Shown in pieces: positions 46,376-55,848 of a stretch of 64,000 bases of DNA (positions within the stretch are counted from its first letter, which is position 1; every line of letters starts with the position of its first letter). The translations under genes were made by a program, and so were the position numbers. The DNA comes from Amorphoplanes friuliensis DSM 7358 (GTDB lineage Bacteria > Actinomycetota > Actinomycetes > Mycobacteriales > Micromonosporaceae). Under the pieces are notes generated by a model, which searched no databases, was not told the origin of the DNA, and saw nothing but the letters and a program-made list of their open reading frames with translations. The stretch covers positions 1,251,501-1,315,500 of the forward strand of contig NC_022657.1 in the NCBI RefSeq assembly GCF_000494755.1, written 5' to 3'.

Positions 46376-49164
46376 GAGCGCAGCGCCGCCTCGACCGCCG
46401 CGGTCAAGGATGTTGCCGTTGCGCTGCGGTAGGCCGCCGCGATGTCGCTGGAGGTCAGGGCTGTGCGGGCCGCGGACTCCGCTGCGTCGCGGTCGGCGGC
46501 TTCGTCGGGCGTGAAGATCGGGGCGCCGAGCGTGGACCGTTCGCGTTCGGCGACAGCCAGGAGCGTCAGGCCTTCGGCGGGCCGGGCTTCGAGGATGGCC
46601 AGCTGGGCCAGGCCCTCGATCGCGTCGACCTGGCCTTCGGCGATCTCCAGCTCGGTGTAGAGGCGCAGGGATTCGATCATCCCGGTACGGCTGGCGGTGA
46701 GGCGGCCGAGGCGGCGGTCCACGATCGACAGGTTGGCCAGGGCGGCCGCCTCGCCGCGGCGTTCGGTGATGTCGCGGAAGCCGGCCAGGGCCAGCGTGAA
46801 CAGCGCCGATGCCTCGTCGAGGCGGCCCATGCAGCGCAGAGTGCCCGCAGTGTTGTTCTGCGCCGCGGCCACAGCGCGGGCGTTGCCGTCCTCGGCGGCG
46901 AGGTGCAGACTCTCGTTCCCGTACGCGAGGGAGGCCGCAAAGTCGCTCTGGCCCTGGGCGGTGATCGACAGGTTGTTGAGGGCCGCGATGACACCCGCGC
47001 GATCGTTCAGGCTGCGAAAAGTGGCCAGGCCCTGCTCGCCGAGGGCGCGCGCCGCTTCGAGGTCGCCGCTGTTGCGGGCGAGGGACGCCGCCACCCGCAG
47101 GGCCCGGCCGCGCAGCGGTGTCGCCTCGGCCGGTGTGGCTTCCAGAGCGCGGCCCAGCCAGGAGCGGCCTTCGAGCATGCGGCCGGTGATCCACCAGTAC
47201 CACCACATCGCGGCGGCGATGGTCAGGCCGAGTTCGGCGTCGCCGTCGCCGTCGAGGGTCCACAGCAGGGCGGCGCGGATGTTGTCGTACTCGGCGCCGA
47301 CCGTGGCGAGCCAGGCGGCGTGGGCCGGGCCCTCGACCGGGGGTGGCGGGGCCAGCAGGTCGGCCCAGAGCTGGGCGTGGCGGCTGCGGGCGCGGGCCGA
47401 TTCGCCGTCGGTGCTCTCGTCGGCCAGGCGTTCGGCCGCGTATTCGCGGATGGTCTCGATCATGCGGTAGCGGCTGACGTCGGTGGTCGCGGTGCGTTCC
47501 AGCAGGGAACGGTCGACCAGTTGCAGCAGCGGGTCGAGGACGGCGTCGCCGGTGTGCGGGGCTTTGCCGTCCGGGTCGGCACCGACCTGCTGCGCCGAGG
47601 CCAGGTCGAAGCCGCCGGCAAAAACGCTGAGCCGGCGCAGCACGATCCGCTGCGGCTCGTCGAGCAGGTCGTGACCCCAGTCGATGGCGGCCCGCATGGT
47701 GCGGTGGCGCCCCTCCGGAAGCTGCCCGACCAGCAGGTCCAGGCGCCTGTCCAGACGCGACACGACCTCGGTCAGGCTCAGCGCGCGCAATCGGGCCGCG
47801 GCCAGCTCGAGAGCGAGCGGCAGCCCGTCGAGACGCCGGCACAACTCGGCCGCGACCGGCTCCTCGGCCGCGCTCAGCGGTGTGCCACCCCGGGCCGCGG
47901 CCACCCGGTCCGCCAGCAACCGGACCGCGTCGCTGCGTGCGGCCTCACGCGCCGGTGCGCCCGGCGCCGGCAGCGCCAGCCCGCCCAGCGGAAGAACGAT
48001 CTCACCGGGCAGGCCGAGCGGTTCCCGGCTGGTCGTGACCACACGTACGCCCGGACAAGCCGCGAGCAACCCGTGAACAAGTGCGGCCACGTCCGCCCTT
48101 ACGTGCTCGCAGTTGTCGAGCAGCAGCAGGGCCCGGTCCGAGCCCAGATGCCGGTTCAAGGTCTCCGCAATCGGTACGCCCGCAGCCTCGCGCGCCCCCA
48201 CCGCGGCGGCGACGTGTGCGGTCAGCGCCTCCGCACCACTTCCGGCGGCAAGACCGGCCAGTTCCACCACGTACGCCCCGCCCGGATATTCGGTGGCCAC
48301 TTCGCGCGTCATCTCGTACGAGATCCGGGTCTTGCCGCAGCCACCGGGACCGGCGACGGTGAGCAACCGTCCGGTGCCGAGGAGAGTGATGGCCCGGTCG
48401 AGCTCGGCGCGCCGCCCGATGAACCTGTTGCGACCGCCGGGCAGCCCAGGCGCCGGCGGGGTCAGCGTGGGATCGTGCCGCCGCACCGCCTCGGCGAGCG
48501 TGGCCAGCTCGGCGCCCGCCCGGGTCCCCAGATCCGCCAGAGCCGATTCGGTACGCGCAAAAACGCCGAGCGCCTCAGCCGTGCGTCCCGTGCGGTGCAG
48601 CGCCAGCATCAGCAGCGCCACCAGGGGTTCCGAGGCCGGATGCTGAGCGACCCAGCCGGTCAGCTCGGCCGTGGCCTCACCCGTGCGCCCGGCGGCCAGG
48701 GCCAGCCCGCCCCACTCGCGGCGGGCGGCGAGCAACAGCTCGGTCAGCCGCGCGGCAGCCGCGTGCACGGCCGGCCCGGCAGCCACACCGTCGAACGCAG
48801 GCCCGTGCCACAACGCCAGCGCCTCGTCGAGAAGAACCAGCCGGTCCCCGGCCGACGACAGCAGCCGCTCGAACTCGCGGGCGTCGACGGTGTCACCGGC
48901 GACGTCCAGCAGGTAGCCGGCCTGCGTCGTCCGCAGGCGATCGCCGATGGCCTTGCGCAGGCCCGACACGTACACCTGCAGAGCCGAAGCGGCCGTGGCC
49001 GGTGCGCCGTCGGGCCACACCTCGGCCACCAGCCGTTCCGCCGACATCGGATGACCGTCGGCCACCAGCAGCGCGGCGAGCAGGGCCCGATGGCGGGGCG
49101 GCAGCGGAACATCGGCGCCGGCGGGCGTCCGCACCCGGAAGGGACCGAGCAGCTCGAACCGCAC
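46372..49164 (-). CDS. AfsR/SARP-type regulator with BTAD, NB-ARC and TPR domains
   Basis: 930 residues. Residues ~1-90 form the OmpR-like winged helix (LLGPFRVRTPAGADVPLP), ~95-240 the bacterial transcriptional activator domain, ~255-560 an NB-ARC ATPase with Walker A GPGGCGKTR and LLLLDNCEH (Walker B), and ~600-920 TPR-like repeats. This is the AfsR class that integrates signals to activate secondary-metabolism or local genes. No biosynthetic cluster adjoins it. Regulatory target unknown; the coupled small gene downstream is the first candidate. Confidence 0.88.
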   Translation of the reverse strand: MRFELLGPFRVRTPAGADVPLPPRHRALLAALLVADGHPMSAERLVAEVWPDGAPATAASALQVYVSGLRKAIGDRLRTTQAGYLLDVAGDTVDAREFERLLSSAGDRLVLLDEALALWHGPAFDGVAAGPAVHAAAARLTELLLAARREWGGLALAAGRTGEATAELTGWVAQHPASEPLVALLMLALHRTGRTAEALGVFARTESALADLGTRAGAELATLAEAVRRHDPTLTPPAPGLPGGRNRFIGRRAELDRAITLLGTGRLLTVAGPGGCGKTRISYEMTREVATEYPGGAYVVELAGLAAGSGAEALTAHVAAAVGAREAAGVPIAETLNRHLGSDRALLLLDNCEHVRADVAALVHGLLAACPGVRVVTTSREPLGLPGEIVLPLGGLALPAPGAPAREAARSDAVRLLADRVAAARGGTPLSAAEEPVAAELCRRLDGLPLALELAAARLRALSLTEVVSRLDRRLDLLVGQLPEGRHRTMRAAIDWGHDLLDEPQRIVLRRLSVFAGGFDLASAQQVGADPDGKAPHTGDAVLDPLLQLVDRSLLERTATTDVSRYRMIETIREYAAERLADESTDGESARARSRHAQLWADLLAPPPPVEGPAHAAWLATVGAEYDNIRAALLWTLDGDGDAELGLTIAAAMWWYWWITGRMLEGRSWLGRALEATPAEATPLRGRALRVAASLARNSGDLEAARALGEQGLATFRSLNDRAGVIAALNNLSITAQGQSDFAASLAYGNESLHLAAEDGNARAVAAAQNNTAGTLRCMGRLDEASALFTLALAGFRDITERRGEAAALANLSIVDRRLGRLTASRTGMIESLRLYTELEIAEGQVDAIEGLAQLAILEARPAEGLTLLAVAERERSTLGAPIFTPDEAADRDAAESAARTALTSSDIAAAYRSATATSLTAAVEAALRS

Positions 49165-49312
49165 CCGGCCTCCCGGTCTTCAGCGTTTCTTCGGCCGTCC
49201 CCGCGAACCTACCGCCACGATCCCGTCATCCGTACCTGCCCGAACCACCGTTTCCCCGCGGCTGACCCCACCTGTCGCGCCGGCCGGTGTGCCGGCAACC
49301 TCGCGTGATCGC

Positions 49313-50272
49313 TCAGCGGTGGCGGTGGAGGTGGCGGAGGGCGAGGGCGAGTTGGAGGCGGAGGCGGCCCTGGGGGTCGCGGACGTTCCAGGTCAGCAGG
49401 TTTTCGGCGTGGGTGATGCGGTCCTGGAGGGTCGAGTGGTGGATGCGGAGGGTCGTGGCGGCCGCGCGGAGGCTGATGCTCGCGGCCACCGCGTGCAGCG
49501 TCGTGAGCATCCAGGAGGCCGCCGAGGCCGCGTGTTCCAGGGCCTTCACGTCCGGCAGCGCCGACTGGTCGCCAGCTGTGGCGAGGAGGGCGAGGCCGCC
49601 GAGGTCAGCGGCGTGGACAACCTGGTCGCCGGGGTCTTCCTCGGTGCCGTCGGCGGCGAAGCGCAGGGCGGTACGGGCCGCCTCCCAGGAGGTGGGGAGG
49701 TCCAGCAGGGCTGTGGTGGGGCCGATGCCGGCTCGGCCGGTGAGGGTGGGCAGCGGACCGGACAGCACGCGGATCGCGCCTTCGAGGGCGATCACGTAAC
49801 CCGTGTCCGTGAGGCCGAGGCGGCGGGCCGCCTGGAGGCGTACGTCCGGGGGAGCTGATGGGTCGACGATCAGCTCGACCGAGGCGGGGTCGGTGGCCGG
49901 GGCGCGGCCGCGGGTCCGGTCGAGGACCGCGCGGGCCGCACCGGCCGCTCTTTCCAGGATCATCGCCTCGACCGGGCCGGCGGGGCCCGGGCGTTCGAGC
50001 CACAGCGTGGCGGTGCCCGCCGGGACCGACATCCAGGTCTCGTCCGGTGCTTCCTGACGCCAGTCGGCCAGGCCCGTCTGGGTCACGCGGATGCGGACGC
50101 GGCGGGTGGGGTCGAGGAGGCGGGCCGGGCAGTCGGCCAGGACCGCCGCGCCGCGGACGATGGGCTGGAGGCCCGCGCGAGCTTCGGCCAGCGAGTCGAA
50201 GTACGAGATGACCCGCAGGGCCGCGCCCGCGTCGGCGTCGAGCGCGGCCAGCCGGACGGCGAGGTCCTTCAT
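49313..50272 (-). CDS. PucR/CdaR-type helix-turn-helix regulator
   Basis: 319 residues. The C-terminal ~60 residues form a PucR-type HTH (SISLRAAATTLRIHHSTLQD followed by RITHAENLLTWNVRDPQGRL). The N-terminal ~250 residues are the variable sensor part without a clear GAF signature. Such proteins regulate catabolic or biosynthetic genes. It lies 9 nt after the esterase gene and reads in the same direction, so it is likely co-transcribed with it. Confidence 0.85.
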   Translation of the reverse strand: MKDLAVRLAALDADAGAALRVISYFDSLAEARAGLQPIVRGAAVLADCPARLLDPTRRVRIRVTQTGLADWRQEAPDETWMSVPAGTATLWLERPGPAGPVEAMILERAAGAARAVLDRTRGRAPATDPASVELIVDPSAPPDVRLQAARRLGLTDTGYVIALEGAIRVLSGPLPTLTGRAGIGPTTALLDLPTSWEAARTALRFAADGTEEDPGDQVVHAADLGGLALLATAGDQSALPDVKALEHAASAASWMLTTLHAVAASISLRAAATTLRIHHSTLQDRITHAENLLTWNVRDPQGRLRLQLALALRHLHRHR

Positions 50273-50281
50273 GGGCCGAGG

Positions 50282-51262
50282 TTAGACGTCCAGCAGGCGG
50301 TGCAGCCAGCGAACGCGGGCGGCCTGCGCCTCCTGGGAGATCGCCGCCTGGGGGACCATGGCGTCGAAGCCGTGGAAGCAGCCCGGCCAGACGTGGAGTT
50401 CGGCGCGGCCGCCGGCCTCCCAGATGCGGGTCGCGTACGCGACGTCCTCGTCCCGGAACGTCTCCGCGGAGCCGACGTCGATGAAGGCCGGCGGGAGGTT
50501 CGACAGGTCGGTCTCCCGGGCCGGTGCGGCGTACGGGGAGACGTCCGGCCCCCCACGCGCGTCGCCGAGCAGCGCCGTCCACCCGGTCTCGTTGGCCGTG
50601 GCGTCCCAGATGCCGCGGCCGGCCATCTGGCGGGAGGAGAATGTGTTGTTGCGGTCGTCCAGCATCGGGTAGATGAGCATCTGGCCGGCGAGGGCCGGAC
50701 CGCCCTTGTCGCGGGCCATCAGGGCCAGGGCTGCCGCGAGGCCACCTCCGGCGCTGCCACCGGCCACGATCATGCGAGCGGGGTCGAAGCCGAGTTCGTC
50801 CGCGTGCGCCGCCGTCCAGACCAGGCCGGCGAAGCAGTCGTTGATCGGGCCCGGGTGCGGGACCTCGGGCGCCAGCCGGTATTCGACCGACACCACGACC
50901 ATGCCGAACTCCTCCGCCCAGTCGAGCGCTTCGAGCACTCCGGTGCGGTTGTCGCCGAGGATCATGCCGCCGCCGTGGGTGAAGTAGACGCAGCCGAGGG
51001 TGCCCGTGACCGTTGCCGGACGCACGATCAGCAGGGAGATCTCGGGGTCGCCGTCGAGCCCGGGGACCGACCGTTCCTCGACCGTGAACTTGCCGTCGCG
51101 GCGCAGGTCGTCGTCGGTCGGCGCGGCCAGGGCGCCACCGGAGCGCATGGCCGGGATCATGTCCGCGGTCAGCGCGGACGGCATCATCTCGGCGATCGCC
51201 TGCAGTGCCGCACCGAGCTCGGGGTCGAACGGCGGTGGGTTGGTCTCCACGGACAGGGTCAT
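50282..51262 (-). CDS. Alpha/beta hydrolase, hormone-sensitive-lipase type esterase
   Basis: 326 residues of esterase family IV. The oxyanion motif HGGG lies in YFTHGGGMILGDN, the nucleophile Ser in VAGGSAGGGLAAAL, the acid in the FRDEDVAY region and His in CFHGFDAMV. It hydrolyses small acyl esters; the substrate is unknown. Likely co-transcribed with the downstream PucR-type gene. Divergent from the LLM oxidoreductase. Confidence 0.9.
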   Translation of the reverse strand: MTLSVETNPPPFDPELGAALQAIAEMMPSALTADMIPAMRSGGALAAPTDDDLRRDGKFTVEERSVPGLDGDPEISLLIVRPATVTGTLGCVYFTHGGGMILGDNRTGVLEALDWAEEFGMVVVSVEYRLAPEVPHPGPINDCFAGLVWTAAHADELGFDPARMIVAGGSAGGGLAAALALMARDKGGPALAGQMLIYPMLDDRNNTFSSRQMAGRGIWDATANETGWTALLGDARGGPDVSPYAAPARETDLSNLPPAFIDVGSAETFRDEDVAYATRIWEAGGRAELHVWPGCFHGFDAMVPQAAISQEAQAARVRWLHRLLDV

Positions 51263-51444
51263 GACCGGCCTCCTGATGTCGAGCAGATCACAACCGTGTG
51301 ACCGCTGTCACCAGGATGGGCCGGGCCTGGCCGCGGCGACGAGCGCCATGTGGCGGAAAGTCCCCGCCATCCGGCGGGTACGCCGACAGCGAAAGCGGGC
51401 CGTGCGGGACTGCCGGACGCCCCGGACACGACCAGAATCGCCGG

Positions 51445-52353
51445 ATGGCCGACTTTGCGCTCCAAGCTCAGCCCACCGACGCCGCCGACTGGCTCGACCT
51501 CGCCCGCCGTGCGGAGGCGGCCGGGTTCGACACGCTGCTGGCGGCCGATCACCCGGGTGCCTGCGCGTCGCCGTTCGTCGCGCTGGCCGCGGCCGCCGCG
51601 GTCACCACGACGATCAGGCTCGGGTCGTACGTGTCGAATGCCGCGGTGCGGGAGCCGATTCTCCTGGCCACGGACGTGGCAACGCTGGACGTCGTGTCGG
51701 GTGGCCGGGCGGTGCTGGGCCTCGGTGCCGGGCACACGCCGGCCGAGTGGGACGCGATCGGCCGCACCCGGCCGGACGTGCGGGGACGGGTCGACCGGTG
51801 CATCGCCGTCGCCCGGGCGACGATGGCACTGCTGGCCGGCGAGAAGGTCACCGTCGACACCCCGGAGCTGACCATGTACGCGGCCGAGCTGACCGAGCCG
51901 CGGCCGGTGCAGGAGCGGGTGCCGCTGACGATCGGCACGGCCAATTCGCGGCTGCTGCGCTGGGCCGGAGAGCACGCGGACACGGTGGGCCTGACCGGGT
52001 TCGGCCGGACGCTGGCGGACGGGCACCAGCACGAGGCCCGCTGGCAGCTGGCCGAGATCGACGCGCAGGTCGAGCTGGCCCGGGCCGGGGGCGCCGCGAC
52101 ACTGGAGGCGCTGGTCCAGCGCGTCGAGATCACCGACGATGCCGGGTCGGCGCTGGCCGAGGACGCGGGGCGGCTCGGGATGAGCGAGACCGACCTGCAG
52201 CAGGTGCCGTTCCAGCTCGTGGGCACCGAGGACGAGATCGTCGCGGCGGTGCGCGCACACCGCGAGCGGTGGGGCATCACGCGGTACGCCGTACGCCGCG
52301 CCGCGGTCGACGCCCTCACCCCGCTGCTGCCCCGGCTGGCCGCAACGGCGTGA
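51445..52353 (+). CDS. LLM-class (F420-type) oxidoreductase
   Basis: 302 residues of the luciferase-like TIM-barrel family. AADHPGACASPFVALAAAAA matches the N-terminal region, and VSGGRAVLGLGAGHTPAEWD the F420/FMN-binding part. Actinobacteria often use F420 for such enzymes. The substrate is unknown. The ATG at 51445 was chosen because it gives the short family start (ADFALQAQPTDAADW). Convergent with the GntR gene, 4 nt apart. Confidence 0.88.
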   Translation: MADFALQAQPTDAADWLDLARRAEAAGFDTLLAADHPGACASPFVALAAAAAVTTTIRLGSYVSNAAVREPILLATDVATLDVVSGGRAVLGLGAGHTPAEWDAIGRTRPDVRGRVDRCIAVARATMALLAGEKVTVDTPELTMYAAELTEPRPVQERVPLTIGTANSRLLRWAGEHADTVGLTGFGRTLADGHQHEARWQLAEIDAQVELARAGGAATLEALVQRVEITDDAGSALAEDAGRLGMSETDLQQVPFQLVGTEDEIVAAVRAHRERWGITRYAVRRAAVDALTPLLPRLAATA

Positions 52354-52357
52354 AGCC

Positions 52358-53008
52358 TCAGTCGTCGAAGAGGTCCTGCTCGACCTTCGCGCGGTACTCG
52401 ACGTAGATGCGCTGGTAACGCGCCAGCGCACCGGCCGTGTTGCCCGCCTCGAGCAGCTCGAGGATCTCGTCGTGGCCGGTGATCCAGGTGTCCCAGAGGT
52501 TGCTCTCGGCACTCATCGCGAGGATGCGGTTGGTGCGGGCGACCACCAGGTCGACCATCGACTGCAGCTCGCGGTTGCCGCTGGCCAGGATGGCGATGGT
52601 GCTGAAGTCGGCGCCGGCGGCGGTCGCTGCGAGCACGTTGCCCGAGCGCAGGCCTTCGACGAACTCCTTCTGACGCTGACGCATCAGGTCGATGTGGGTC
52701 TGCGTCAGGTTCTCGACGCCCCACTCGAAGCCGGCGCAGGCGAGGACGCTCATCACGTCGATGAGTTCGAGGGCGTTCTTCTGGGTCACCTTGGTGACGT
52801 GCCGGGTGCGGTTCGGGGCGATGTCGATCAGGCCCTCGACCGAGAGCTGGGCGATCGCCTCGCGCACCGGCGTGATGCTGACGCCGAGGCGGCCGGCGAG
52901 CTCAGCATCCTTGATCAACGTGCCGGGGGGCAGCTCACCGGTGACGATCTCGTTACGGAGCTGGCGGACGACCGCCGCCGTACGGGTCGGCGGGACCGTG
53001 TAGGACAT
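52358..53008 (-). CDS. GntR family regulator, FadR/FCD type
   Basis: 216 residues: winged helix ~10-75 (LRNEIVTGELPPGTLIKDAE, then LGVSITPVREAIAQLSVEGL) and an all-helical FCD ligand domain ~90-205. FCD proteins usually bind a metal and a carboxylic acid effector (Asp/His ligands). It lies back-to-back with the beta-propeller gene at 53083 and convergent with the LLM gene; its target may be either. Confidence 0.9.
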   Translation of the reverse strand: MSYTVPPTRTAAVVRQLRNEIVTGELPPGTLIKDAELAGRLGVSITPVREAIAQLSVEGLIDIAPNRTRHVTKVTQKNALELIDVMSVLACAGFEWGVENLTQTHIDLMRQRQKEFVEGLRSGNVLAATAAGADFSTIAILASGNRELQSMVDLVVARTNRILAMSAESNLWDTWITGHDEILELLEAGNTAGALARYQRIYVEYRAKVEQDLFDD

Positions 53009-53082
53009 ACCGGCAGCCTACCCACAGTGATGATGGGCAGCGGACTGTACCCGGGGCGGGTTTTGCGAGTCATGCTGAACAC

Positions 53083-54387
53083 GTGGCCGACGCCGTACCC
53101 CTCATTGACCTGGATGTGACGCCTCGCGCGCCGGCCGGTACGGAATCGCTGCGCCCGCGGATCACGGTGCCGCGCCCCGTCCTCGTTCTGGCCGTCCTGA
53201 TCGCAGCGCTGTTCGTGCCGGCTTCGGCAGTGTCACCCGCAAGGACGATGCGGCCGGTGCTGTCTGCCGGTGGCACCGCCGCGGCGGCCTTCACCCTCGG
53301 CCCGGACGCCCTCTACACCGCCAGCTTCGGCCAGCAGAATCCGAACAGCGAATCCGGGGTTCGTCGTTATGCGCTGCCCGGTGGCGAGCAGCTCTGGGCG
53401 ACGTCGCTGGCCCAGAACGTGCAGAACCTGGTGCTCGACGGCGGCATCCTGCTGGCTCGCTCCGGCGCCGACGCGCGGATGTCGTTCCTCGACATCAACG
53501 ACGGCAAGGTCCTCTGGCGACTGAACGACCCCGGCACGTCGGTGGTCACCATGAGCCGCGGCCGGGTGCTGCTGCGATCGGACAACGGTGGGACGGGTAC
53601 GGAATTGCGGCTCGTCTCCGCGCGTACCGGGGCGCCGATCTGGCAACGCGTGCTGGAGGGCGTCGGTGAGATCCGCAACGACGACCTGTTCGAGGACGAC
53701 CCGGACCGGATCGTGGTCCTGGGTGTCGACGGGCACGTCACCACGGTCCAGTTCGCCGACGGGAGTGTGCTCGGCGAGGGTGACCTGGGCGTGCGGCTGC
53801 CGGTGGAGCTCGACGGCGCCTTCCTGGCCGATTTTGTCGGCATCACCGTCTCCGGTGACCAGCTCTACATGTCGCGCCGCGACGACGGCCGGGCCTCGCT
53901 GACCGCTTTCGGGCTGCCGGACCTGACCCAGAAGTGGCGGACGGAAGGTGGTCCCGCCGGGTTCGTGCACGACTGCGGGCCGGTGCTCTGCATCTCCGAC
54001 ACCCGCTGGGTGAGCGGCCTCGACCCGGGCAGCGGCGCGGTGCGCTGGTCCGATCCGGCCTGGAGCAACGCCTCACCGCTCAGCGACGGACGGCTGCTCG
54101 CCTACGGCCAGCAGGAGATCCCCGAGTCCGCGATCCTCGACGCGCGCACCGGCTCCGTCGTGCGCAAGCTCGGGCAGACGTACGTGACCGGCGGCACGGA
54201 GCTGCGCGCCGACACCCGCATCCCGGGCCGTACCTGGGTCAACGTCACCGACTCACACGCGGGGGACGGCGCGGTCCACACGGTCGGCTTCCTCGAGACG
54301 GCAGCGCCGTACGGGTGCACGGTGCTGGCGCCGTACCTGGCCTGCCCGACGTCGGCCGGACCGACAACGGTCTGGCGCATCCCCTGA
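53083..54387 (+). CDS. Membrane-anchored PQQ-like beta-propeller protein
   Basis: 434 residues: cytoplasmic N-terminus (~28), one transmembrane helix (~30-48) and a ~370-residue extracellular beta-propeller of PQQ-like repeats (GGEQLWATSLAQNVQNLVLD, GKVLWRLNDPGTSVV, GAPIWQRVL, GSGAVRWSDPAW). Cys pairs near 305/310 and 418/425 may form disulfides. No enzymatic site is visible, so it is probably a surface sensor or scaffold. GTG start. Confidence 0.8.
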   Translation: MADAVPLIDLDVTPRAPAGTESLRPRITVPRPVLVLAVLIAALFVPASAVSPARTMRPVLSAGGTAAAAFTLGPDALYTASFGQQNPNSESGVRRYALPGGEQLWATSLAQNVQNLVLDGGILLARSGADARMSFLDINDGKVLWRLNDPGTSVVTMSRGRVLLRSDNGGTGTELRLVSARTGAPIWQRVLEGVGEIRNDDLFEDDPDRIVVLGVDGHVTTVQFADGSVLGEGDLGVRLPVELDGAFLADFVGITVSGDQLYMSRRDDGRASLTAFGLPDLTQKWRTEGGPAGFVHDCGPVLCISDTRWVSGLDPGSGAVRWSDPAWSNASPLSDGRLLAYGQQEIPESAILDARTGSVVRKLGQTYVTGGTELRADTRIPGRTWVNVTDSHAGDGAVHTVGFLETAAPYGCTVLAPYLACPTSAGPTTVWRIP

Positions 54388-54435
54388 GACCGAGGGCTTG
54401 CACCTGACGCCACGGAAGGTCCTAGCGTCGATCGC

Positions 54436-55014
54436 ATGGGCACGGAGGAGACCTGGAGCGTCGGCGAACTCGCCGCGGCAACCGGTCTGACCGTGCGCAC
54501 CCTGCACCACTACGACGAGATCGGCCTGGCCCGGCCGTCGCGGCGCAGTGCGGCCGGTCACCGCCGGTACACGGACTCCGACCTCCGGCGGCTGCACCGG
54601 ATCGTCGCGCTGCGCGGTTTCGGGTTCGGTCTGGCCGAGATCGCGGCGCTGCTGGACGGCGCGGGGCCTGATCCCCGCGAGCTCCTGCAGGGTCAGCTCG
54701 ATCAGGTACGCGACCGTATCGCCCGGGCGCGGCGGTTGCACAGCCGGATCGAGCAGGTGCTGGGGCAGTTCGACGCCGAGGGCGACCCGTCCGCGGCGAC
54801 CCTGATCCGGCTGATCGAGGAGATGACCGCGGTGGAACACACCTACACACCCCAGGAGCTGGAAGCGATGGCTGCCCGCCGGCAGGAGCTGATGGCGCAG
54901 CTCAGCCCGGAACAGCTGGCCGAGATGGCGGAGACCCGGCGGCGGCTGCGGGAGAGCCTCACCCCGGAGCAGCTGGCCGAGCTGGAACGCAGCCGGCCGC
55001 GGCTGCCGCACTGA
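54436..55014 (+). CDS. MerR family regulator (TipA-like N-terminus)
   Basis: 192 residues. The MerR winged helix spans ~6-80: WSVGELAAATGLTVRTLHHY, DEIGLARPSRRSAAGHRRYT. A coiled dimerisation helix follows (~85-120). The last ~65 residues hold three short imperfect repeats of the form PEQLAEMAETRRRLRESLT rather than a classical TipAS drug-binding domain. It probably senses a small molecule or stress; target unknown. Confidence 0.88.
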   Translation: MGTEETWSVGELAAATGLTVRTLHHYDEIGLARPSRRSAAGHRRYTDSDLRRLHRIVALRGFGFGLAEIAALLDGAGPDPRELLQGQLDQVRDRIARARRLHSRIEQVLGQFDAEGDPSAATLIRLIEEMTAVEHTYTPQELEAMAARRQELMAQLSPEQLAEMAETRRRLRESLTPEQLAELERSRPRLPH

Positions 55015-55015
55015 G

Positions 55016-55222
55016 TCAGGCGGCCGGGCCGACCTCGATCAGGAGGCGGCGGTCCACGCCGGCCTCGTCGAGGATGCGCTCGACCGCGGCTATGGAGAGC
55101 CAGTCGAGCACATCCTCGCCGTGCACGATCCTGTACCAGCGGGTCCGGCGGCGGCGCACGATCTCGACGCGCCACTGGCCGTCGGGGGTCTGCATGGCAC
55201 CCTCGACCTCACCCGTGCTCAT
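55016..55222 (-). CDS. Small unknown protein, last gene of the pilus operon
   Basis: 68 residues, beginning MSTGEVEGAMQTPDGQWRVE and then basic (IVRRRRTRWYRIVHGEDVLD), with no signal or membrane segment. Its ATG overlaps by one base the stop of the upstream minor-pilin gene (TAATG), which indicates coupled translation. It may be cytoplasmic. No family recognised; link to pili is by position only. Confidence 0.65.
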   Translation of the reverse strand: MSTGEVEGAMQTPDGQWRVEIVRRRRTRWYRIVHGEDVLDWLSIAAVERILDEAGVDRRLLIEVGPAA

Positions 55223-55848
55223 TACTTCGTGCAGACCAGCGGATATTTGGCGCGGGCCAGCGTGTTCATGGCGGTGAAGACCAGGCTGTAGTTGCGGGTC
55301 GTGCCCAGGTCGCCGAGGCCCACCGTGCTGTTCATGTTGACCGTCAGCCGGTCCAGGTCACTGCCGCCCGTACCGGCCGTGGCCAGCGTGAACGGGGTCT
55401 TGAAGGTCTTCGAGCCGTCCGCCGCGACCGTGACGTTGGCGGAGATCAGGTTGGGGGTGACCGCGGTCGCCGCGGCCGACGGGCGGGACAGCTGCGGCCA
55501 CTGCCGGCGCATCAGCGTGCCGCCGTCGGCCGGCAGTGTCAGCTGGATGCACTGGTCGACGCCGTTCTCGTCGGGGATGACGAAGTCGACGGCAAAACCG
55601 CCGGTCACGGCGTACGGGTCACTGATGCGCTCGGCGTAGCGGACCTCGCGGTCGAGCTTCTCGAACGACGCCTGGATGCTGTTCTGAGCCGTCGCCGCCG
55701 ACTCGGCCCGGTCGGTGGTGTGGAACATGCTGATCAGACCTTGGGTGGCGATCGCCATGACCACCGACATGACCGACATGCCGACCAGGATCTCGGTCAG
55801 CGAGAAGCCGGCGTCGTCCGCCGGGCGGCGGCGGAACCGGGCGATCAC
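55222..55848 (-). CDS. Minor type IV pilin, PilW-like
   Basis: 208 residues. The type III signal peptide RPADDAGFSLTEILVGMS has the prepilin peptidase site G/F and Glu at +5, followed by a hydrophobic helix. The large C-terminal domain contains two cysteines (about VDQCIQL and PLVCTK) that may bridge. Minor pilins prime or cap the fibre. The start is GTG 55848, overlapping the upstream gene (GTGA) by 4 nt; an ATG further upstream would add unrelated sequence. Confidence 0.85.
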   Translation of the reverse strand: MIARFRRRPADDAGFSLTEILVGMSVMSVVMAIATQGLISMFHTTDRAESAATAQNSIQASFEKLDREVRYAERISDPYAVTGGFAVDFVIPDENGVDQCIQLTLPADGGTLMRRQWPQLSRPSAAATAVTPNLISANVTVAADGSKTFKTPFTLATAGTGGSDLDRLTVNMNSTVGLGDLGTTRNYSLVFTAMNTLARAKYPLVCTK

